Part shown: piece by piece, positions 43,117 through 55,249 of the stretch | Layout: each line of letters opens with the position of its first letter | Numbering within the stretch: the first letter of the stretch is position 1 | Assembly: GCA_963930775.1 (NCBI GenBank) | Contig: OZ005700.1 | Coordinates: forward strand, 1,939,476 to 2,003,475 | Length of the DNA stretch: 64,000 nt | Direction: 5' to 3' | Source of the DNA: Cliona cf. orientalis | Lineage: Eukaryota; Porifera; Demospongiae; Clionaida; Clionaidae | Notes under the pieces: generated by a model | Database searches by the model: none | What the model was told of the DNA's origin: nothing | Seen by the model: only the letters and a program-made list of their open reading frames with translations | Translations under genes and position numbers: made by a program

Positions 43117-45200
43117 GCCTCATTCTCCCACATGCAGGAATGTGGAACAAGCTGAAGAGAAGATTCAGAGTGGTTATGACATTCACCAGTTCATGCCGAG
43201 GACCCGTCCGTCGCGCAGTCGAGTGTCGTCTCTGATGCTTGTAACTCCGCCCCCTTCCCCTAGTCCAATGATGTCGCGGCGGACTACCGTCATAGAGGAG
43301 TGGAGCCAGCTTCAGCGAACCAGGTCACTGTCCCAGTCCAAGCCAGACAGGGGAGGAGAGAAGCAGGCCATCAAGGTGATAAAAAAGGAATACTTGGATC
43401 AGAAAGCTGGCAATAATAATAATAATAATAATATAGCTATTCATAATACACAGATCTACATGTAATTACTTGCCGAAAATTGGGGTGCCGTGATCTTTAC
43501 TGACAATGATTTTCTTTTTGTAAAATGTTTCTGACATGCGATACCACTCCTTTGTATGTTTATTGTGTGTTATAATGATAATATTATAATCATCCAGAGT
43601 TCTTCTGGGAGCCAGCAGCAGCAGCAAAGGCAGACATCTCTCAGTGGTAGCAGTGACGCATCATCTCTCTCTCCCAAACCCACGGATAAACTAGGGGGCT
43701 GGGACGAGGCAGACTCCGGCACCTCAACGGCTGCCGCTAGCCCCACCAAGCCCACTTCCACCCCGCTACCAGCTGGAGGTGACGTGGCAGCTCGGGCCAT
43801 ACAGAAATTCCTTGCCACAAGGTATGAAGAGTCTTAACAAATAAAGTTTTCCTTAAAAAATTGTTTATTAGGAGTGTGGGGAGGGGGAGGAGAGAGATGT
43901 TTTTAGGTGGATAAACATAAACTTATTCCAGGAGTTGGGACATAAGTTTTGTAGTCTTTTGCCCACATTGGAGGCCATTCCATACTAGCGATAAGAGCTT
44001 GTACATTGTACTTAGCCTGGTCCTCCCAGCTTTAGCTTTCGATATTGCATGCAGAAAAGTTACACGTAACATGGGAGGGTCTGGGAAAATAGCTGCTTGT
44101 GCTGATGGGCTGCTGGCATCCTTCCCATCCATGTATGTTTATGGGGCCTAAGGACTGGCTTGTGTGTGTAGGGTTTAACTAGAGAGCTTAGGAGATCCGA
44201 TTTCTGATTGTATACACAGTGTTCTGAATCCCCAACTATTGTAAATATGTATCTATTGCTTGTAAAGAAATGTTCCTGTAAGATTATAAAGTTCCAGGAT
44301 GAGACATTTTCTTGTGTTCATACAGTTTTGAGGAACTGACAGTCAGTGAACTGCGGCAACTCCATTCCTGTAAGTTGCTAGCCACTCCCTTCATTGAAAT
44401 CTATTTGTCTGCCTATTATAAAAAATTTCAAATTTTAAACCAGAGAGGCCTTTCAAATTTCGACAAATCCACCACAGTTTACTTCTCTGGTGGCCAACTT
44501 TCATTGGTTTAGTGGACTGAGGTCTGTAGCAGTAAGTAGGCCATGTGTTCACACACCTGGTGGGGGGAGCTCAGTTGGCAGCTGGATATGGTTAGGACTC
44601 TGCCAGCCACCACCTATATACCAAACCTCTATGGACAAATCTAATAAAAAGAGTGTGTGTAGACCCATAAAGTGATGCTGGTCAGTGTTACTGTACATGT
44701 ACTGGGCAGCTAAACCTCAGAAGCCAAGAAGCCTAAGCTTACCAGCTGTTCTTAACTCTTGCAGCTGTCCTCATCTTATGTGTAGTTGTTGATATTTTCA
44801 TTGGGTTTCCCCAAAAATTTATAAGAGATTTCATATACTTTCAGTAAGCTGATAAGCAGTGTATGCTAGTATGTAATGTAGCCTACTCCTTACATTCACT
44901 TCTAAGCAGCTCTGTTTTTGTAAATACTTACAAGTTTGTGTAGGCTGGTGTACTTCAGTTTCAGCATGTACTTATCAGTAAATAACCCAGGCAACCCTCT
45001 TCTTAGTACCCTAGTATCCTAGAATTGCCTCACACTTACAATGCACAGGTGCGCAGTACATCCATATGTGCACACACTCGCTTATTTGTTCTTGCGATAA
45101 TTGAACTTAGTGGTACATGTATTTGTATGTACTTGTGTAGTGTTGTTTTGTTCTGGTACAATTGTTTCTGCTTGCAGTGCATCATTTGCTGGATAACTAA
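35236..45200 (+). CDS. VPS9-domain Rab5 guanine-nucleotide exchange factor
   Basis: VPS9 proteins load GTP onto Rab5-type GTPases on early endosomes. Fifteen exons join in phase to 461 residues: 35236-35289, 35553-35717, 36045-36130, 36254-36317, 36382-36452, 36506-36543, 36640-36768, 36874-36909, 37037-37112, 38969-39035, 40666-40736, 43138-43375, 43598-43821, 44326-44369 and 45178-45200. A helical-bundle segment (FADRMRHSSSFELVQRIKSF, EHPLW) leads into the VPS9 core: KLTCILNC, GADDLLPYLIYTILLLSP, HSNLRYISRFRRESQM and EAAYYFTQM. The Asp of ADDLLP and the Tyr of the YISRF block are the expected catalytic positions. The tail is Ser/Pro/Gln-rich, ending FEELTVSELRQLHSLHHLLD. There is no A20 zinc finger or ubiquitin-binding helix at the N-terminus as in Rabex-5; the layout is closer to plant VPS9a. 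The last two exons are less certain. Confidence 0.85.
38287..38309. repeat. Poly(C) run
   Basis: About 23 consecutive C on the plus strand lie in the long intron of the VPS9 gene. Exact length may be affected by sequencing of homopolymers. Confidence 0.85.
38882..38941. repeat. (CA)n microsatellite
   Basis: A perfect dinucleotide tract of about 60 bp ends roughly 27 bp before the acceptor of the exon starting at 38969. Confidence 0.97.
42562..42582. repeat. (GGGT)n microsatellite
   Basis: Five tandem GGGT units lie in an intron of the VPS9 gene. Four or more closely spaced GGG runs could form a G-quadruplex. Confidence 0.9.
43061..43117. repeat. (CT)n tract before a splice acceptor
   Basis: A nearly pure CT run of about 55 bp ends about 20 bp before the exon starting at 43138 in the VPS9 gene, replacing an ordinary polypyrimidine tract. 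Confidence 0.95.
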
Positions 45201-48200
45201 AACAGTCATGTCCCAGCAGTTGTCTGACTGTCCCCCTCCCCCCCCCCCTTTCCCCCTCCTCCCCCACTCTACAGCTAGCTACCTTTGTCCCTTATGTCAC
45301 TGAAATTGTACATTGTTTACTTTTTTGGATTGTTTATTTGTTAGAGGGGTTTTTGGAAGTGGGAAGTTGGTGGTGGGGGAATGAAATAGGCCAGAGAAGT
45401 GATGACTCTGTAATTGTTTCCCCTACCTGGTCAGATGTACATGTAGATGTGCACACTCTATTAATTTCCTCACTTTCAAGTTAAATTACTCCAGTTTGTG
45501 TACATATATGTATATTAGGAGCTGGATATAACATCATGACTTAAACTATGGCATTATGATTATACCACATGATGATGAGCTTGTCTGCATCCACTCTAGG
45601 GCACGCGTGTGCTTCATGTTACTGAACATGCATCACATGTTGATGTGCCTGTATGGGCAGCTTGCTTGCTAGCAACACTCCCTCTTGTCATTGGTCCTTT
45701 GACGAGACACTTGTCCCATTCTCCCTCTCCCTCTCCCAATTTGTACCACCCCTGTCATTAATGCACCTGAATGAATCTGACGCAATTTGCAACTTATGTA
45801 TACACCAGTGCAACTTTTACCATCATGTGACGTCTTGGGCTTTTGTTTCTTAGTATACGTTGCTGTCTTATTTCAATTCTCACCCCTGTCTGCACTGAAT
45901 CCGGAGTAGCTGGGATTCCTCTCATTGTCTAAAGCTGCTGACAAACATAATTTAAGCTCTGGTCCATTTTCTGTTAGAATGGACAAGGATGAATTTGCTC
46001 TGGTGTATAACATCTGATCCATCCCCTTCCCATGAAACTAAATTTAGGTATAGCTAATTACATTTTGGAGGAATCCTAGTAATTGGTAACCTGGAGTTTC
46101 CAATATGGCTTTCTCTGAGGTATATACTCCATAATATTATCATTAATATCTACCATGACTACCAGGGGTTCCCAAAGCTTATGAAAAATTGTAGCCATTT
46201 CTTAAAGATATTGCTGAGCACAGCTGACAATAAATGGAAGGTTTTATAGGAAATAATGGGCAGAAGTGGCTACTCAATCCAGTGACTATTAGTAGCCAAA
46301 GTGAAGGCTACACTAGCAAATGGCTATTTTGGAATGGTAGGGAACCCTGGACTACTGACTAGGATGATAGTGTCACACGCCTTAATTACTCACTACTACA
46401 CATGCTAGGGGCCAGTCCATACCTCATCAATTGTATTACTAATTATCATAATTACCTTCAGTTGAATGTATTAGCTAGGGAGTAGGGATATGGTCAAGAG
46501 AATACAATTGTCCATTATGTGTCATGTGAGTCCACTTGTTGCTATCTCCATTATTGTCCTCTTCACAGCTGGACCTATTAGCTGTGGAGATCTTGTCAAC
46601 TGCCTAAAATGTCTGCTCCTAATCTAAAGTTTACTCTAAGATTTGTGTTTCATTGTGACACTGAAGTCCCAAGGTAATATAGATGCTTCTGAACTGGCTT
46701 CAGTCGGCTAGGGCTGTGGTCAAAAGTTCTCAAATCTTAACCACCTAACTGTCCTGTTTGGCAAGCTAGTCATAACATTTGTGCCTACATCATTTGTATC
46801 TGCTCTCTCCTGCTCTGAGTGAGTAGTATATACAACTATTTTAATTGGATCAGTAATTTAGAGAATCTCCCCACTATTTTCTATTATTTATTTGTAGTTG
46901 TCACTAGTACTCTCTACATATGCATGTGAATGTGTATAATAACACACCCACAAAAATACACACACACACACTCACACACACCCCTGCACCATAATGTATA
47001 TCACACATAGATTATCAATCTGTGGCTGGAAAGCAATGCAGCTCCTGATTACTCCCTCCTCCCTCCATCCCTCTGTTTAAAGACTTTCCAAAACACTACC
47101 TACAGTAAGTTAAGTGTTTGGATAGCCAGTATCATTGTGTTGTCACCAATGCCCTGTGATGTTGTACACTATGTTGCACTAGCATGCCATCACTCTCCCT
47201 AAGCTTCAGCACAAGCTAAGCTATCTCTCTTCCCCCCCTCTCTCTCTCCTTGGAGTACGCGTTTACTATGGGTTACAGTGGGTGAAGCTCTACAAGGTTA
47301 CAGGTAGCCCTAGAGTTGCTGTAATTACATCCACCTGTGTTCCAACGCTAAATGAGCAATTCAGTGGAGTGTGGTTTCCTCCATGTAAAGCTATCCACAA
47401 CAAAAACCTTATCATAACAAAAACAAATGTCTTACATATCTGCTCCAGTAGTGAAGTACTAGGAAATAATTATACGTACAACTTTGTGTGTGCATGTGTA
47501 GTGTGTGTGTGTGTGTGTAAATGTGTAAGTACATAATTCTACGAATGTTTTGTTGCTATTCTTGCTACTGATACCTTATTTAGTCATAGTGCTAATTGCG
47601 CTGGCACTGTGTACATACCTATTTGTTCTGTGTGTCTGCCTATATTATTATACATAACTACATCTCTCCAGTTATCATCACTCTTCTTATCCTACCCAGG
47701 ATTCCTCATACTATTGGGACTTTTTTTAACATTCTTACAACACTGAGAATTTAATAAATAATTACTTTCTAGACTTACCTATATCACTTGTGATTCTCCA
47801 CTGTGTTTTCTATCGCTAATAATTATATGTTTGCACATGCAATAACCCAGTCTCTTTGGTGGACCTTGGCACATGCTGCCACCAAAAAAGACATAACTTT
47901 GAGTTCTTACAATGCATAATATACCTAATAATTACCTAATGATCATTCGCTGTCCGCTGCAAATGTATTCTTTGAAGGCCAGCCGGCTCAAACAGTATGG
48001 TAATAATAATAGTATTATGTCAATTGTACACACAACAAAACATGAATGTTACAATAAGGATAATGGTAGTATAGTAGATCGAGTAATGGCTAGTACACCG
48101 CCACAGTGGAGTAATTATGCACTAATGCATAGGAGTGCTCCCAATAATATTATTATTATAATAATAGCTATTATAACTGCATATGTACAAGATACACTGC

Positions 48201-48212
48201 ACGCACTGGGGC

Positions 48213-48232
48213 CGGGCGCGCGCGCGCCCGGG
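48213..48232. repeat. 20-bp CG-rich perfect palindrome
   Basis: The self-complementary string CCGGGCGCGCGCGCGCCCGG sits in otherwise A/T-rich DNA. Alternating CG can adopt Z-form or a cruciform. No gene is adjacent. Confidence 0.85.
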
Positions 48233-48441
48233 CATGGGATACATCACAAGTACAAACTTGTACATAGCTAACCACCTACTCACATCTTGTATCTATGTAT
48301 ACAAGTGAACATATACATGTAAACTAGTACTACAATACTAGTTTACAATGCATCATGTAAACAAGCATAGTAACAAGACATTACAAGAATACATGATATA
48401 GTGTAAATAGTATACATTAAATTTAGATTTTAGTTCTCAGA

Positions 48442-48477
<36 letters not shown>

Positions 48478-50759
48478 ATTCCCTTGCCAAATTTGTCTTC
48501 TTTGAACCCAGGTCCTTATTCAGATTTTTTCTATCATTGAGTCATCAATTAATGCAAACCACGGTTGTATATATAAATAGTTTCTTTAGAGCAGAAGGTG
48601 GGCAGCTTGTATACCTGCGACTCGCCCACTCATACAAACCACAAGAATCCCTTTTCTTACGATTTCCTGCATGCATGACTACTGCATGTGTTGTAAGGTG
48701 GATATAAATTATTTTATATGTATGCACAGTTATGATAGTGTTGTTATTTTGAGGTTTCAGTTCAAGGGGTAATGGCTAGGCGAGTGGAGAAAGGAAATTA
48801 TTGAGGGCTCCCTACACTAGCACTCACTAGACATAATTAATAATACCACACCCTAAGTTAGAAAGAAAATACACAGGGAATGGTCAATTTTTGTGTTGTA
48901 TGAGTGTAAGAATGTAAGTATGTATGTATGGATTATGTGTATTGATATTGTTTGTTTAGCTATCTATAGCTAGTGGAACGCAAAAGCTGTATCACTTATG
49001 CCTTATTCTAACTATAGAGTTACAAGGTAAGTGCTATAATTAGCATCACTGACAACACCTTATCACACCACTGTGTGCTGTCCAGACCTTAATAGGAGTG
49101 AGAGAACATCCTCTAATCACATGTTGCACAACAGCCGTGGATAATCTCTCTCCCCAAAGCTGTGGTCATTGTGCATGTGGCTCTATTGTAATGAGCTGGC
49201 CACATGGGAGTACCATGTACACACACAATGTCCAATTGATCCTAACTGTCCAAACTGACCACCAGCTCCTTCTAGTATTATATGTACATGTACATGTACA
49301 AGTAGTGGACATGCATCGGTACCTCTATAAGGACATGTATGCATAGAGATGGCTCTTACTTCTAGCCACTACAAAGGGTCTGGGCTACATAATTATACTG
49401 TAATTTTATCTGGATATGTAGAGTGCTCCTTAATAGAGAAACTCCCATTGTAGTTTATTTACTACAGCAAATAATAATATGTGGGCATATAAAGCATTCA
49501 TTTGTATACTCTCTCAAACTCTTAAGTTCTCTAATTTGCCGTGACCTCCTGAACCAAAAGATCAAACACTGTTGGTATCCAAGCCACCAAAGACAACAAG
49601 AAAGGGGCTAATTGCATTGGGTGATTTTCGCCTGCCAGTTAGCTAAATAGAGGAAGAGTTTAAGCCATTGGCTGGAATGGTGAGGTGTGGATGGGGCCAT
49701 GAATGCAAACAAATAGCACAATGCTTGGCTCTAACTTTGTTGATTCATTATTATGCCAGAGATAGTTGGGGGCGGGCAGGTATGCATATGTAATGACTCT
49801 CAAGAACAAAAAAAGCTTTATCCATACAGACAAGGGTTCCTGGCTGGCTATGGCATCTTCATATAGAACAAGACACAATCTGAGTATGGGTAATATTTAA
49901 ATTATTTCAAAGACTGCATGTAGATTGCATACCAGTGGTACCCTGTAGGCTCCCCCTAGCCCTATACTGTACTAGACATCAAAGGCTAGACCAGACCATG
50001 CTTCCCACATGTCTTCATGCATGAAAAACTTAGTAGGGTTAATGTGTCTAGTATAGTGAAATAAATAATGACAATAATACTTCACCTAGACTGACTGCTT
50101 GAGAACTATGAGCTACCAGTTCTTTTGTCACTGTGTGAAATTCCCTGAGTCACCTTTGTGTGTGTGTTATGCTAATGATGACAGAGTATTAGTAATACCA
50201 AATTTTGAGATTTCAAATTGTTAGTCTACTAATAGAAACTATGGTTTGCTACTGAAGATTGTATCAGCCCTATGAGTATGTATAGTAGAGCAAGACTGAT
50301 CAACCTTCTCAAACGAACACAGCAAAAACCTGGCTTGGAATCCATTGAGCTCTAGTGTTATGGTTAACTGCTTCTCCAAGATATGCCTGGCAGCCACAAT
50401 AGTCATTACAATTCTGCGCCGTAAAATAATCGTGATGTTGCACTTAATTGGATTTTGTGGGTTTTAGCCAAATGGGTACATGTGCACCTACTTAGCACAA
50501 GTAGAGCATTTCAGATTAAGTATCATAATGGGTGAGATTATTCATAGCGTAGGCCTGGAGATGATGCTAGCAGATAATAATATGATAGACACTACCCCAC
50601 CACATGTCTTCCATGTTCTCATGTTCTTCACATGTTACATAAACACTAAGTGCATGGTAGTTGGGACAATTAGCAAGTGGAGGACACATGCATCTTCAAC
50701 AAGCTCATTCATTGTCTCCATAAATAATAGAAATTTATTAATTATTAGCCTGCAAATGG

Positions 50760-51485
50760 TACCAACTGTGGTGTGGCGTGGTGTGTGGAGGGTGTGTGCA
50801 TGGACGCAGTGTGCTCTCCAGCTGCCTGGTACCTCACCTGATGCTGAAGTGATAATAATATTAATTTTTTTATGCTTAGCTGGGCTACAAGTGCCTTTGA
50901 TGCAAGCTCTCTCGATCGATCGATCTCTTTGTCCTTTGACTCCTGAGTGAAGTGGTTCCACGTATGTACATTTGACATAGTGGGGTGGTGACGTATATAG
51001 GTTAGGTGCAAGTAGCACTGATCACTGCTGATAGTGAGATGGTGTGGCATGGTGTGTGGACACAGTGTGGCCTCCAGCTGCCTGGTACCTCACCTGATGC
51101 CAAATCGATAATAATATTAATTTTTATGCTTAGCTGGGCTACATGTGCCTTTGATACGTGTGTGTGTATCCTGAGTAATTAAAAGTGATTCCACATATGT
51201 ACATTTGATGTATAGCGAGGTGGTGACGTATATTATAGGTTTGCAAGCGGCACTGACTGCTGACAGTGAGATGGTGTGGGGAGGGTGTGTGTTCACATGC
51301 TCACCCCATCATCGATCGCATGATGCCGATATTTTTGCTTAGCTGGGTTTACAGTGCCATTGATGAAGGCTCTCTCTCTCTCTCTAGCTCTGTATCCTTG
51401 GACTCCTGGTTCCATGTATGACATTGTATATTTGGCGTAGTGAAGCGGTTGACATGCATACGTTAGGTGGAAGGCGGCACATGCA
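50760..51485. repeat. Threefold tandem repeat, unit about 215-280 bp
   Basis: Three consecutive diverged copies start near 50760, 51040 and 51271. Shared landmarks are CCAGCTGCCTGGTACCTCAC (first two), ATGCTTAGCTGGG, GTGCCTTTGAT, TCCTGAGT or GACTCCTG, TACATTTGA and GTGGTGACGTATAT. Copies differ by small indels, so the amplification is not recent. Function is unknown. Confidence 0.85.
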
Positions 51486-52719
51486 TGCATAAGCACATGA
51501 TAGCAGTTTATTCTCTCATAATTTTTTTATGCAAAGGTCAATACAATCTTACTAATCACGCATATGCAGAAGAAAATATCAACACTTTTTAAATTCATTA
51601 CCTAAAGATACCTTAGGTTCTTGACTAAGATGCTAATTATAATTCCACATACCTACAAATAGAAGATTTAAATGCTATTAGCAGTTTCACATTGGGCCCA
51701 AGTATTTGAAGATTCTAGAATATGTTTATTGTGATATTACGCAATCCACAGTTTATGAACCCTCGCCTCTATGTGTGTCCAAGCATGCGTGTAATTAGTC
51801 TACAGTTCATGAATATCATGTAAACAATCATTATTTTGTCTCCGGCCAGATACTTGTTTATAGGAAAACTGCTAGGAAGGGTGTGTCCGTGTTTCTATCA
51901 TATGACCTAATTCTTTTCCCACTTTGTCCTAAAAAATATATATCATGCCAGTTCTGTGCTTTTATAAGTACATTTCCCCAACTGTGACATCATAGGATGA
52001 CTCAGTGAGGCTGATAGCTAGTTTTGGGGTACTTGGCTATATATACATAATCAATGATTCCACTTTTGTCTTAGGGAGATAGCACTATGACCTTATCAAC
52101 CTGACAAGGTTGAAAGTGCATTGCATCATTCTTGGTTATTAATTAAATTGCAAACTGGTTGTAGTTTGCCAAGAGATGGTTTGTGCAAGTGGACATTGCC
52201 TCCTAGGAGAGCTATATTGGGAAACAGATATAATATTATAGGCTTGCTGGCTATATTAAGAACAGTCTGAAAACAACATTAATTTTAATGTCATGTGGGC
52301 CTGGCGGGCATGGCAGGACAGACAGACATCCCTGCTATCTATAGAGATATTACAGTCATTTGTGTGCATACAGAGAGACGGACATTCCGTGATTATTATT
52401 ATCTATGCACCATGCCAAAAAAAGACCATCCATCCCACTGCTGTTTAATACACAGTGGCATTACGCAGTGTGCAGTGGAATATATCATAGGGGGTCACCT
52501 TTCATCTATAGATAATGAAGACTTATCTTTTTACCAAATTATGGTAACATGTATATACATGTAATAGCACAGTCTAAATATATACCATGGACAAAAATAG
52601 CATTCCAGTAAATCTGCAGTCAAAGCTGAAAATTATCCTAGGGTGACTGCAATAATAATCAATAGGAGGAGATATACATTGACTGGCTCTCCATCAAAGT
52701 CTGATTCTCCCCTTTGATC

Positions 52720-52884
52720 ATGGATTCACACAGTCTATTGGGCTCCAGTCTCCATGTTGTGTTGCCAAGGGAGCACTATGTCCGTCTACAGAACCACATT
52801 CACACCAAACACTATGTGCTTCTCAATGGACAACACTTCATTGAAAGAAAAGGACTGATCTCCTATAAGCTACGTACACTGTAG
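52720..52884 (+). other. Short open frame, 54 codons, unassigned
   Basis: An ATG-initiated frame begins MDSHSLLGSSLHVV and ends IERKGLISYKLRTL. Composition is more protein-like than the surrounding sequence, but no family could be assigned and no splice sites were identified around it. It may be a decayed exon or chance. Confidence 0.2.
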
Positions 52885-53159
52885 CTATGCAGCTAAGTAC
52901 GTATTTGCCCTGTGGTCACATGGTTGCATAAAACATCTCTGCTCTCTCACGCTTGTTGGCGTACTGTTGGGCAACAGAGTGCATACATTATGCTAATCGT
53001 GCCAATAATGCCATCAAAGGATCTCGAATAAATGTAGTGGCATCAGCTCTGTCCCCACACGCTATGTTTACCTGCTCCCCACGCGCAATCGACAACTTAT
53101 TCGTGTGTGTTTCTGGACGAGTGGATTAGATTGTTTACTAGTGATTGCCGACCTACACG

Positions 53160-53560
53160 ACAGCGTTGTGTGTCACATGACCCACACACCCCTGACAAGC
53201 CTTCTCATGTTCGCTAGAACAATTCCCAGTACCGGATCATTATTACAATCATATGACCCATATTATACATACCCTGACTGGCCCAACTGGTTATCTTCAA
53301 CTAGTTCCTTCCAGAATAATTACAACTCCAGATCATTAAATTTTGGCATACATTAAACAGTCACATGACCCATGCACATCCCTGACCGGCACAAAGTTAA
53401 ACTTGTTATTCTTTCCTTCCCGTATTAGCTCAAAGAATTCCAATACCGGATCATTAAGGACAAGATGTGTTTACAAGCTATTCCATATGAATACAGTCAC
53501 ATGACGCACACACCCCTGACCTGCCCTCTCACGTCAGCTCAAGAATTCCAACAATGAAAC
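53160..53560. repeat. Degenerate tandem repeat, unit about 100-150 bp
   Basis: Four blocks begin with TCACATGACCCA-type sequence followed by CCCTGACNNGCC and then an AATTCCAATACCGGATCATT-like string. Identity is partial. Each block has a CACATG E-box-like core. Confidence 0.65.
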
Positions 53561-54150
53561 ACATGATTGGTTTCTTGTATGAATGATATCCATTTGTAGC
53601 TACTCCGCGGAACCATCTAATGCTGTGTTATTTCCTGTGTTATATCCAAATTGAAATCGTATGAGTATTCTGTGTATATGGTTATATCACAAGCACTAGT
53701 ATCATCATGTGCCTATACGTGACTAGAATGAATGCAGGGGTAACTTTTCTATGCACTTACATATTATATTAGAGAGTTGCGTGAAATGTTGGCGTAACAA
53801 TTTTTTTTTCTCTCAGAGTGATTAATTTTATATCATGACATTGTGTATCATGTATCGTTAGTATTGTCTTGTATCTACATAATATTTATATAGCCCTCAA
53901 AAAAAAATAAGGATAAGCTAGGGCCATTGTTTAATATGCTGAAGAACCACCATAATTAGACAATAACTAAAATTCTTAGTTCCGGGTTAGCGCCGGATAT
54001 TGATTGCATACAATGTCATGTTATGCATTATGCCGCGCCCACGCTTGAATGCAAAACCGCACGGCCGCAGATATACCCGCCAAAATCGTTCAGGTCACAG
54101 TTTAATCGTTTAATCATAGTAGGTTGTAGTGTATACGCGCGCTCTGGCGG

Positions 54151-55249
54151 GCTTGTCTGTAAAGTAGCTAGCTAACTAAAGTGTGATTCAGTCAAGTATC
54201 TCCTTCACATCAGAAGCCAGGATTCAAGTGGCTGAAAGCGTTTACTTCTTTCTAGTGGACCGAAAAGTCGTCCGTTGCGAAAGAACAGAAGATACTGCTG
54301 TCAAAGTGAGTTTGATGTAGTTATGTTGTATAATTTTTATTTCGAGTACGGGTACAACCACTCGCGTTTCTTTATCTTCTGTATTCGTGTACTACGTAAA
54401 GAATTGTAGTTAGCAACGTCAAGAGATGATGCGAAAAGCTTACCGGTGAATTTCAAAGCCTCGTAAATATTTTGTTTAACTTGGAAAAGGGACAAGTAGG
54501 TATAGTAAAGCTTTATCAAACGAAAAAGCAGTGTATTAGTGTAGGCCATAATTGTATGTTTTTTTTTTTGTTGTTACTTCGCTAGCTTCCCGAGAGTCTG
54601 TTTACAAGGGAGCGTAGCAACGGGAGGTGTGGTAGGGATATGAATAGAGTTGATGATAAAGTTGATTGATTAGATAGGAGTTCGACCCCCAATTTTTTTT
54701 CCTTTTTATTCAATTAGCGTAAGAGAAGGCCTGCGTGCTAATCTGCCTTCTCTGGACCGAAGATTTACCATAAGTTTGTATAGCAAAGCTTTTAGAAGGT
54801 AGCTAGCTACGTGCATTCCCAAGAGCATCGGTCTTTTTCAGCTTCGCGCCAAATTTAGTATCATTCCGCGCGCGCGCGCGCTATTTTTGGCACAACATCC
54901 AATAGGAATGCTTCCCGCGCGCGCGCCTACGTATTTGCCTATTGTGCATGCGCGCGCATGGCACGTGTATTGTACATGTACATACTTTAGTGCATTCACG
55001 CCCAATTTATACTCATTTGTGCTTCGAGCTTTAGCCTGTCGATTTACACCGAGGTGGTTATTGACAGGAGCTTGGCTCTAAATGTAGGTACACGTAAACT
55101 GCATTGCAGAATTAATAATAATTTGTTTATTCTATCTTCTAGTATCGCACGAATATTTTCGTCGTGTGAAACTTCCGTCGAGTGCAAATCTAGTGTTAAC
55201 TTGTGCTATTCTTCATCCTTGGACCAGTTCACTGTGAAGTCTATCCAAG
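54151..55249 (+). promoter_or_regulatory. Promoter and probable 5' untranslated exon of the PH-PTB gene
   Basis: CpG content rises here, with CGCGCGCGCG runs near 54869 and 54919. A donor (AAA|GTGAGT) at 54307 and an acceptor (TCTTCTAG) at about 55142 suggest a non-coding first exon spliced to the exon with the start codon at 55250. Transcript evidence is lacking. Confidence 0.45.

Larger units (their letters stand above)
45201..54150. other. Long intergenic region without recognisable genes
   Basis: Nine kilobases hold only short frames lacking recognisable domains on both strands. Visible structure: a (CT)n tract at about 48443-48478, a CG-rich palindrome near 48213, a threefold repeat at 50760-51485 and a degenerate repeat at 53160-53560. 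A 54-codon frame at 52720-52884 is noted separately. Sequence is A/T-rich with scattered ACATGTAC strings. Confidence 0.5.

Noticed and set aside
45201..54150. Search for hidden exons of a further gene between the VPS9 and PH-PTB genes
   Set aside because: Open frames found are short, lack domains and do not link through phase-compatible splice sites.
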